Assembly (NCBI GenBank): GCA_937941555.1
Contig: CALDHJ010000327.1
Location: forward strand, 1-12,573
DNA length: 12,573 nucleotides
Direction of reading: 5' to 3'
From: an uncultured Granulosicoccaceae bacterium
GTDB lineage: Bacteria > Pseudomonadota > Gammaproteobacteria > CALCKW01
The notes under the pieces are model-generated. The model saw nothing but the letters and a program-made list of their open reading frames with translations. It was not told the DNA's origin and searched no databases. The position numbers were made by a program, and so were the translations under genes. How positions within the stretch are numbered: the first letter of the stretch is position 1; each line of letters starts with the position of its first letter. Below, in pieces: positions 1 through 5,913 of the stretch.

Positions 1-393
1 CTTGGCAACATCCTGTCGGTGCGCAACACGCGCGCGGGTCTACCGGTCATGCGCTCGAACATGGTCGGCATGTTCGCTGGCGCCCTGTGCATGGCTGCCA
101 TCGCCACGGCCTCCGGCAAGCCGCTCACGATCGAGCTCACACCAACCTATCTCGGTGCGCTGGCTTACCTTGCGGTATTCGGGTCGGTGTTGGCTTTCGG
201 CTGCTACCTCACGCTCATCCACCGCATCGGCGCCGACAAAGGCGCCTACGCCGGCGTGGCTTTTCCGGTGGTGGCACTGCTGATCAGCACTTGGCTCGAG
301 GGTTATACCTGGACCACCGAAGCACTCTTCGGGGTCGCATTGATTGTCGGTGGCAATGTGCTGGCCCTGAGTCGTCCCAGGCAAGCTCCCTAA
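1..393 (+). CDS. EamA/DMT-family permease, C-terminal part (5'-partial)
   Basis: The reading frame is open from the first base, so the start codon lies upstream of the window; 130 codons and a TAA stop are visible. The protein is very hydrophobic, with four likely membrane helices: around residues 20-38, 50-72, 80-100 and 106-122. The pattern of a helix ending in GCYLTLIHRIGADKGAY followed by a helix with FPVVALLISTWLEG is typical of the last four helices of the second EamA repeat in drug/metabolite transporters of the inner membrane. Members export amino acids or other small metabolites, and the substrate cannot be told here. The gene converges on the DUF6164 gene with only 15 bases between the stop codons, and no terminator hairpin is visible in that gap. 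The family call is firm; the substrate is unknown. Confidence 0.85.
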   Translation, partial: LGNILSVRNTRAGLPVMRSNMVGMFAGALCMAAIATASGKPLTIELTPTYLGALAYLAVFGSVLAFGCYLTLIHRIGADKGAYAGVAFPVVALLISTWLEGYTWTTEALFGVALIVGGNVLALSRPRQAP

Positions 394-408
394 CGCCATT
401 GAATCGCG

Positions 409-774
409 TCACCACAACCCGAAAAACGGCACTACCGAAAAGTAGACAATCGCCAAAGTAAAGAGACAGAAGCACACCATGGTGATCGGCTTCTGGCGAA
501 ACTGGTCGATGAGTTCCGGCAGGTGGCCGCGCCAATTGGCGTCGCGCTCGGCACGCGCCTTGGCTGCGTGTTCGGCCTGGTAGGTGTCGATCAGGTCGCG
601 CGCACGCAGAAATTCCTTTCGGTCGTTGGCCGTGAGCCAAATCGCCGACAGGCCGATACCCCAGAAGCCTTTGTCGGTCTCGTGCGTGCGCACGTTGTGC
701 GTTTCGAGCAGTGCCCGCACACCGTCGGCCTCTTCTTCCGGCACGTGGTTCAAGCGAAACAACATCATCGCCAT
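409..774 (-). CDS. DUF6164 family protein with C-terminal membrane helix
   Basis: This 121-residue protein has a soluble N-terminal part and one strong membrane helix at about residues 97-119, with the C-terminus just after it. The N-terminal part (FRLNHVPEEEADGVRALLETHNV, then WGIGLSAIWL near 38-47, then a basic, Ala/Arg-rich helix to about 82) matches what I recall of the DUF6164 family in Gammaproteobacteria. That fold resembles small regulatory-type alpha/beta modules, but no biochemical role is known to me. Its ATG shares one base with the TGA of trhO (TGATG), so translation is probably coupled and the two are co-transcribed. A GGGAGA sequence lies about 10 bases before the ATG. The start could also be the ATG two codons in (MAMM). 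The coupling to trhO may be functional or merely positional. Confidence 0.8.
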   Translation of the reverse strand: MAMMLFRLNHVPEEEADGVRALLETHNVRTHETDKGFWGIGLSAIWLTANDRKEFLRARDLIDTYQAEHAAKARAERDANWRGHLPELIDQFRQKPITMVCFCLFTLAIVYFSVVPFFGLW

Positions 775-1751
775 CAGTCGGTTTCTCCCGGGCTCTTTGA
801 TGGGTGTTTGCGCGCGCGACGCGCTTCGATCACGGCGCGCGCCTGGTCACCGAGGTGGGCTTCGCCGCGCTCGCGTGCAAGCGCGAGCTGGCGTTCGCGC
901 TCGGCAAAGCGCTCCCGATCGGCCCCGGTACGTGTGTTCACGCAATGCGGGCAACTGATGCCCTGCTCGTAGTCATCAGACGCACGATCTGCTTCGCTGA
1001 GCGGCATGCGGCAGGCGTTGCACTGCGTGTAGCTGCCGGGCTCGAGCGCGTGGTTAACGGTGACACGCTCGTCGAACACGAAACACTCGCCCTGCCACCG
1101 GGTGTCCGCTTCTGGCACTTCTTCGAGGTATTTCAGAATACCACCCTTGAGGTGGTAGACGGATTCGAAGCCTTGCGACTTCAAGTAGGCCGTCGATTTC
1201 TCGCAGCGGATGCCGCCGGTGCAGAACATCGCGACTTTCTTGTGTTGAGATGGGTCAAGGTTGGCATTTGCCCAGTCCGGAAAATCTCGGAAATTGCCGG
1301 TCTTTGGATTGACCGCACCCTCGAAGCTGCCAACGGCCACTTCGTAGTCGTTGCGGGTGTCGATGAGCGTGACCTCCGGATCGCTGATCAGCGCGTTCCA
1401 CTGGGCAGGCTCCACGTAGGCACCGGCGTCTGCGAGCGGATCGATGTCCGGCTGCCCCATGGTCACGATCTCTTTTTTGAGTTTGACCTTGGTACGCATG
1501 AACGGCTGCCGGTCGCTGAGTGATTCCTTGATGTCTATGCCGGCAAAGCGGGCATCACGTTCGAGGTGATTCAGCAACGCATCGATACCGGCGCGCGGCC
1601 CGGCCACTGTGCCGTTGATGCCCTCGCGCGCGAGCAGCAAGGTGCCGCGCAGGCCGTTGCGTTCGAGTGTTTTCAGCAGGGGTTGGCGCAAATCGGCGAA
1701 GTCGTCCAGGCGGACGAAACGGTACAGGGCGCAGACAATGACGTCAGCCAC
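774..1751 (-). CDS. trhO: tRNA U34 hydroxylase TrhO (rhodanese family, YceA-like)
   Basis: TrhO installs 5-hydroxyuridine at position 34 of tRNAs in an oxygen-dependent reaction, the first step toward cmo5U/mcmo5U wobble bases. I take the GTG at 1751 as the start, giving 325 residues beginning [10 protein letters not shown]: an AAGAGG ribosome-binding site lies 8 bases upstream, and related proteins start at this point. The frame stays open further up to 1820, but those extra 23 residues are low-complexity and lie across a hairpin. An acylphosphatase-like N-terminal domain (residues about 4-90, with [12 protein letters not shown]) precedes the rhodanese domain (about 120-215). The catalytic Cys177 sits in CTGGIRC. 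Four C-terminal cysteines (C244, C247, C267, C270) form a CxxC...CxxC pattern suggestive of a metal site. Length fits the short form found in Pseudomonas. It is the upstream gene of a pair with the DUF6164 gene. Confidence 0.95.
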   Translation of the reverse strand: MADVIVCALYRFVRLDDFADLRQPLLKTLERNGLRGTLLLAREGINGTVAGPRAGIDALLNHLERDARFAGIDIKESLSDRQPFMRTKVKLKKEIVTMGQPDIDPLADAGAYVEPAQWNALISDPEVTLIDTRNDYEVAVGSFEGAVNPKTGNFRDFPDWANANLDPSQHKKVAMFCTGGIRCEKSTAYLKSQGFESVYHLKGGILKYLEEVPEADTRWQGECFVFDERVTVNHALEPGSYTQCNACRMPLSEADRASDDYEQGISCPHCVNTRTGADRERFAERERQLALARERGEAHLGDQARAVIEARRARKHPSKSPGETD

Positions 1752-1765
1752 GTGGGGATCCTCTT

Positions 1766-1800
1766 GGTTGGCGCACCGGGCCGCAAGCCCGGAGCCAATC
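1766..1800 (-). promoter_or_regulatory. Hairpin in trhO leader / after mscS-like gene
   Basis: An imperfect hairpin is formed by ccgggc (1776-1781) and gcccgg (1787-1792) around a cgcaa loop, extended by ttggc (1768-1772) and gccaa (1794-1798) across a 3x1 internal loop. On the minus strand it ends right at the trhO ribosome-binding site (1765-1760). It could be a U-tract-less terminator of the upstream MscS-like gene (67 bases after its stop) or a structure affecting trhO translation. No T-run follows, so a standard intrinsic terminator is unlikely. Confidence 0.35.
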
Positions 1801-1858
1801 CGGCAGTTTAACGCCCGCACACCACTAGCGATAGCACTGGCGCACCCAGCACGGGGTC

Positions 1859-3496
1859 TCAGTCGACGCGGTGCACGGTGAGCTGCGGGAACGGAATCGA
1901 CCAGTCGTTGGCGTTACTCACCGTTACACAGGCCTGCTGTGCAATGCGTTGAAGCTGGTAGTAGCGACGCGCCGCGCTCGACTTCACACCGATGTAGATG
2001 AGGAAATCGAGCGACGACGCCCCCGCCGACTGCAGCTCGACCATGACCGAATTCACGTGATCCTGCAGCCCGGCAGACTTGAGTGCCGATTCGACCCCGG
2101 CTTTGAGCGCCTGTGGCACCGTATCGAGCGCTTGTGGCTGTAACGCATAGTCGAGACCGAAGGTCTGCGTGACGCCGAAGCTATCGCCCGCACTCAGGTT
2201 GCGCGCCCCCCATCCGTAGACCTGCTCGGTGGCGAGATAGCGCACGTCACCCGCCAGCGCCTTGAGCTCGACCTGATCAGTCGTCTGCTGCCCGACTTCA
2301 ACCAGATCACCGTCGGGTGTCAGCATCACATCACCGCTCTCACAGGGATACCAGGACTCCCCGATGATTTCGGGCCGCGAGACCATGCCAACAAGCTCAC
2401 CGAGCGGCAGGCGCACCGAACCGTACAGCCGGGGGTTGCGCAGGATGCAGTGCACGTTGAGCGACACGATCTCCCAGGGCAGCCCGCGGTAGACCACTCG
2501 CTCGCCCTCGCGCGCACTGCCGAGATTGAGCAATACCCGGGCTTCGGCAAGGTATTGCGGCAGCAGATCACGCAATGCCAGCAAAGCGAAAAAAGAGATC
2601 ACCGCCGCAAGGGCCAGCAGCAACACATCCCCGCGCACGTAGAACACCACCAGCGCCAGGGCCACCGGCGCGACGAACAGCAGGCTCTGCGCTGCAAAGC
2701 CGACCAACCGCCATGCCGGGCGCGCCTTGCGCCGAGTGGGGTCGAAGCGAGTGCCGTTCACCAGGTGCGCGATGCCGCGCAGCAACCACCAGGTCAACAG
2801 CATCACCGCCAGCGCCATCACCAGGGTCAGCCCGCGGCCGGTTGCAAAGGACGACAGCGCCTCGCGCAGGGTTTCACCCCAGTGCGCGTTCTCACCCTGC
2901 AATCGCGCAAGCCGCACTTGCGCAAGCTCCCGCTCCTGCTTGAGGGTGTCGAGCTGCTCGCGCCACTCGTCTTCGAGGGGATCGAGCAGCGCGAGCACCG
3001 ACGCGTCCGTGGCGCCGAGCCCCTCGCGCACCCGCGTGAGCTGCGACAAGGCCCCCTCGGCCGCACCGCGTTGCGCCAAAATCGTTTCGATGCGGTTGCG
3101 CAGTTCCGTGATGCGGCGGGGTTTCTCGGTCAGGCGCTTGAGGTTGTCGAACATCGGCCGCAGCGTGTCGAGCACATCGCTGCGCCAATCGAACTCAGCG
3201 GCCTCATCGGCAAAGGCCGAGAGATCGACCCCGCCCGTCGCCAGCTCTTCGAAGCGCACGCCAGCGCTGTCGAGACGCCGTTCAATGTCATCGAGCGACG
3301 CCTCGAGACCCGGCCGTGTGGGTGGCGGCGCCGACTCGATTTCGGCGATCAAGGCGTCGCGCTGTGCCTCGAGACGCGCGATACCCCGAGCTGCCTCCGA
3401 GATGGCCTCGCTCAGTGATTCGGGATCATCGGTGGCCCCTGCCGGTGGCAGTAGCAACACAACACAGCACAGCAACAACAGGGGACGCCACAGCAT
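1859..3496 (-). CDS. MscS-like mechanosensitive channel protein with periplasmic coiled coil
   Basis: From the ATG at 3496 the protein has 545 residues; a GTG directly before it (3499) is an alternative start, and numbering here counts from that GTG. A signal peptide (about 1-22, a run of leucines and cysteines ending PPAGA) is followed by a long, charged, Glu/Arg/Leu-rich helical region (about 26-215), probably periplasmic coiled coil. Three membrane helices follow at about 223-246, 263-288 and 291-311. The cytoplasmic part starts with a beta-domain-like block (330-375, [17 protein letters not shown]), continues with a second similar block (about 388-437, [16 protein letters not shown] to ARNLSAG), and ends with the alpha/beta part (445-545) closing on [13 protein letters not shown], the hallmark end of MscS proteins. 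The pore helix after the last membrane span lacks the usual Gly/Ala pattern of E. coli MscS, so gating is uncertain. Likely role: osmotic pressure release, or regulated conductance. It is divergent from acuI. Confidence 0.85.
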   Translation of the reverse strand: MLWRPLLLLCCVVLLLPPAGATDDPESLSEAISEAARGIARLEAQRDALIAEIESAPPPTRPGLEASLDDIERRLDSAGVRFEELATGGVDLSAFADEAAEFDWRSDVLDTLRPMFDNLKRLTEKPRRITELRNRIETILAQRGAAEGALSQLTRVREGLGATDASVLALLDPLEDEWREQLDTLKQERELAQVRLARLQGENAHWGETLREALSSFATGRGLTLVMALAVMLLTWWLLRGIAHLVNGTRFDPTRRKARPAWRLVGFAAQSLLFVAPVALALVVFYVRGDVLLLALAAVISFFALLALRDLLPQYLAEARVLLNLGSAREGERVVYRGLPWEIVSLNVHCILRNPRLYGSVRLPLGELVGMVSRPEIIGESWYPCESGDVMLTPDGDLVEVGQQTTDQVELKALAGDVRYLATEQVYGWGARNLSAGDSFGVTQTFGLDYALQPQALDTVPQALKAGVESALKSAGLQDHVNSVMVELQSAGASSLDFLIYIGVKSSAARRYYQLQRIAQQACVTVSNANDWSIPFPQLTVHRVD

Positions 3497-3613
3497 CACG
3501 ACGGGAATCTCGCACCAGGGTCAAGGGATTATCCGAGTCCGTGACAGAGGTGTCGAGCACCCCATCACTCTGACAATTGCACTAACATGGCGGGCAACGC
3601 ATGGGAGAACGAC
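3497..3613. promoter_or_regulatory. Divergent intergenic region between mscS-like gene and acuI
   Basis: These roughly 115 bases must carry the promoters of two divergent genes. I see no strong sigma-70 pair on either strand; the best -10-like hexamer toward acuI is TAACAT at 3583-3588, without a fitting -35. A GGGAG ribosome-binding site 6 bases before the ATG at 3614 fixes the acuI start. Confidence 0.35.
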
Positions 3614-4609
3614 ATGGCATTCAACGCACTGGTGGTGGAAAAGGACGACGACGGCAACACACGGGCCGCGGTTCAGTCACTCGAAGACAGCCAATTGCCC
3701 GAAGGTAACGTCACGATCGACGTCGAATACTCCGGGCTCAACTACAAGGACGGTCTGTGCCTGGGCAAAGGTGGTGGCGGTCTGGTGCGCAACTACCCGC
3801 ACGTGCCCGGCATCGACTTCGCCGGCACCGTCACCGAGTCTGACGACCCGCGATACACCGAGGGCGACAGTGTCGTTCTGACCGGCTGGCGCGTTGGCGA
3901 AGCCCACTGGGGAGGCTACGCACAACGCGCACGGGTCAAGGCCGATTGGCTGGTGCCACTGCCTGAGGGCCTCTCGACACGCGATGCGATGGCCGTTGGC
4001 ACCGCCGGTATCGCTGCGGTCCTGGCCGTGGACGCGCTCGAGCGCAACGGCATGCGACCCGATGGCCTGCCCGTGCTCGTGACCGGCGCCGCCGGCGGAG
4101 TTGGCTCTGTCGCAGTCGCAATGCTCTCAACGCTCGGTTACGAGGTCGCGGCCGTGTCGGGCCGCGCCGATGCCGCAGCTTATCTCGCCAACCTCGGGGC
4201 GAGCCGCGTGATCGCGCGTGAAGAGATCAACGAAACCGTCAAGCGCCCGCTCGAGAGCGAGTCCTGGGGCGGCTGCGTCGATGCCGTGGGCGGCGCGATG
4301 CTCGCCCGTGTGCTCGGTCAGCTGGCCTACGGCGCGTCGGCCGCCGCCGTCGGACTCGCCGGTGGCGCACAACTGCCCGCAACCGTCATTCCGTTCCTGT
4401 TGCGCGGTGTGAACCTGCTGGGTATCGATTCGGTCATGCAACCCTTCGACGCGCGGCAACACGCGTGGCAGCGCGTGGTCGATGACCTGCCGCTCGACAA
4501 ACTCAACAGCATGGTCGAGATCGCAACCCTCGCCGACCTGCCCGCACTCGGCGAGGATATCCTCAAGGGGGCAGTGCGCGGCCGCGTCGTGGTCGACGTC
4601 AACGCGTAG
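3614..4609 (+). CDS. acuI: Acrylyl-CoA reductase AcuI/YhdH (MDR superfamily)
   Basis: AcuI reduces acrylyl-CoA to propionyl-CoA with NADPH. It acts in acrylate detoxification, DMSP use and the 3-hydroxypropionate route, and is a cytosolic enzyme. The 331-residue protein matches E. coli YhdH along its length: SGLNYKD (40-46), PGIDFAGTV (65-73), VLTGWRVGEAHWGG (88-101), the dinucleotide-binding loop VTGAAGGVGS (156-165), VSGR (181-184) that holds the NADP phosphate, and GIDSVM (270-275). No catalytic zinc cysteines are present, as expected for the zinc-independent members. I chose the ATG at 3614 because of the GGGAG sequence 6 bases before it; an open stretch of nine codons upstream lacks such a site. 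Nothing else of a DMSP pathway (dddP, dddL, acuK/N) is in the window, so the physiological role could be general acrylyl-CoA clearance. Confidence 0.93.
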   Translation: MAFNALVVEKDDDGNTRAAVQSLEDSQLPEGNVTIDVEYSGLNYKDGLCLGKGGGGLVRNYPHVPGIDFAGTVTESDDPRYTEGDSVVLTGWRVGEAHWGGYAQRARVKADWLVPLPEGLSTRDAMAVGTAGIAAVLAVDALERNGMRPDGLPVLVTGAAGGVGSVAVAMLSTLGYEVAAVSGRADAAAYLANLGASRVIAREEINETVKRPLESESWGGCVDAVGGAMLARVLGQLAYGASAAAVGLAGGAQLPATVIPFLLRGVNLLGIDSVMQPFDARQHAWQRVVDDLPLDKLNSMVEIATLADLPALGEDILKGAVRGRVVVDVNA

Positions 4610-4625
4610 CGCCCAGCGCAATCCG

Positions 4626-4644
4626 GCCCGGCCTGTTGCCGGGC
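4626..4644 (+). terminator. GC-rich hairpin after acuI
   Basis: A perfect 7-bp stem, gcccggc (4626-4632) and gccgggc (4638-4644), closes a 5-base loop and begins 17 bases after the acuI stop. There is no T-run after it on either strand, so it may be a weak terminator or an mRNA-end stabiliser. The spacing to the next gene (4740) leaves room for a separate promoter. Confidence 0.4.
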
Positions 4645-4739
4645 GGGACACGCGGCAGTGCCACTCTCGGTGACGGTGTCGCCAGACATCCCATACCCGT
4701 TCGGTCTACACTCGCGGGACTCGTCACCGAACCGCCGCC

Positions 4740-5792
4740 ATGACCCTGCTTCTGTTCTACTTGGCCATCGCCATTGGCGTGTCATTCCTGTGCTCGATAC
4801 TCGAGGCCGTGCTGCTCTCGACCACACCGAGCTTCGTTGCAACCCTCAAGGACGAACGCCCTGAAGCCGGCGCCGCCGTGGCCCGGGTGCGCGAACGGCT
4901 CGACCAGTCACTGGCCGCCATCCTGATCCTCAACACCTTCGCGCACACCATGGGCGCTTTCGGGGTGGGAACACAGGCAATCCTGGTCTTCGGCGCCAAA
5001 TGGGAGACCCTGATCGCCGTGCTGCTGACGCTCGCGATCCTGTATTTCTCCGAGATCATCCCGAAAACCCTGGGCGCGCTCTTCTGGCGGTCACTCGCGG
5101 TCCCCACGGCCCACACCATTCGCTGGCTGATCAAGATCGTCTACCCGCTGGTGTGGGTGTCGACCTTGTTGACCACCGCGTTCGGCAAGGAATCGAAGCA
5201 GACCGTGACACGCGAGGAAATTCTTGCCATGGCCTCGCTTGGCAAGAAAGGCGGTGCGATCGTGCCGAGCGAGAATGAATACCTCGCCAACGCGCTGCAA
5301 TTGCGCGATATCCCGACCGAACAGGTGCTCACCCCGCGATCCGTCGTGCACATGCTGGAGCAGTCAACCACAGTAAGCGACGCGCTCGACCTCGACAGAA
5401 CACAACAGTTTGCCCGCATGCCGGTCTACGCCGAGAGCGCGGACAACGTCATCGGCAAGGTACTGCGCAACGATCTCTACATCGCCGATCGCGCCGGACA
5501 AGGCGATCAACCGGTTCAGGCCTTTGCCAAGCCGGTGCTACGCGTGTCAGAGCAGTTGCCAGTACAGCAGTTGCTCGACCGTTTGATCAAGCACCGCGAA
5601 CACTTGTGTCTGGTGGAAGACGAATACGGCCAGACTGCCGGCATCGTGACACTCGAAGATGCGATCGAGACCCTGCTCGGGCGCGAAATCGTCGACGAAA
5701 ACGATCCGGTGGAAGACATGCAGGATCTGGCGCGCAGCCAATACCGCCAGCGACTGGCCGACCAGAAAGCCAAGCCTGACGCCGACACCTGA
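4740..5792 (+). CDS. CNNM-CBS membrane protein (HlyC/CorC-like, ion efflux)
   Basis: The protein has 350 residues. An N-terminal CNNM (DUF21) domain spans about 1-150, with membrane helices at about 2-20, 58-83, 88-108 and 122-145. It carries the motif CSILEAVLLSTTPSF (18-32), the equivalent of the family's small-residue/Glu metal-site motif, and EIIPKTLG (105-112). Two CBS motifs follow (about 190-250 and 262-320), ending in GIVTLEDAIETLLGREIVDE (301-320), the standard end of the CBS pair. Family members are inner-membrane transporters or regulators tied to Mg2+/Co2+ efflux; CBS domains bind adenine nucleotides. The C-terminal CorC/HlyC domain present in many relatives is absent: only about 30 charged residues follow. 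No clear ribosome-binding site precedes the ATG. The next gene, acnB, converges on it. Confidence 0.9.
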   Translation: MTLLLFYLAIAIGVSFLCSILEAVLLSTTPSFVATLKDERPEAGAAVARVRERLDQSLAAILILNTFAHTMGAFGVGTQAILVFGAKWETLIAVLLTLAILYFSEIIPKTLGALFWRSLAVPTAHTIRWLIKIVYPLVWVSTLLTTAFGKESKQTVTREEILAMASLGKKGGAIVPSENEYLANALQLRDIPTEQVLTPRSVVHMLEQSTTVSDALDLDRTQQFARMPVYAESADNVIGKVLRNDLYIADRAGQGDQPVQAFAKPVLRVSEQLPVQQLLDRLIKHREHLCLVEDEYGQTAGIVTLEDAIETLLGREIVDENDPVEDMQDLARSQYRQRLADQKAKPDADT

Positions 5793-5865
5793 GCTCGCGA
5801 CACCGGTCCACGCCAACAGGTTCGGAACGCCATGATTTGCGGCCCAGGCTCAGTGCACCGAAGGC

Positions 5866-5902
5866 GAGAAAAACGCCGAGCGGTGTGACACCACCCGGCG
5901 TT
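5866..5902 (-). terminator. Intrinsic terminator of acnB
   Basis: Read on the minus strand, a stem of AACGCCG (5902-5896) and CGGCGTT (5878-5872), with an inner ggtg/cacc helix, is followed by a T-run (GTTTTTCTC, reading down to about 5867). It begins 12 bases after the acnB stop. This is the only textbook terminator in the window; on the plus strand no T-run follows, so it mainly serves acnB. Confidence 0.85.
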
Positions 5903-5913
5903 GCTCAGTCGGG

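Noticed and set aside
804..1523. Plus-strand open frame of 239 codons opposite trhO
   Set aside because: The minus strand carries all TrhO motifs; the plus frame has no recognisable features.
1752..1820. Upstream extension of trhO to a start at 1820
   Set aside because: It adds 23 non-conserved residues, spans a hairpin and lacks a ribosome-binding site, whereas the GTG at 1751 has AAGAGG at good spacing and fits the family start.
2450..3881. Long open frames on the plus strand opposite the MscS-like gene (322 and 384 codons)
   Set aside because: They are shadows of a GC-rich gene: low-complexity, His/Arg/Gln- or Ser/Arg-rich translations without domains, while the opposite frame shows clear MscS features.
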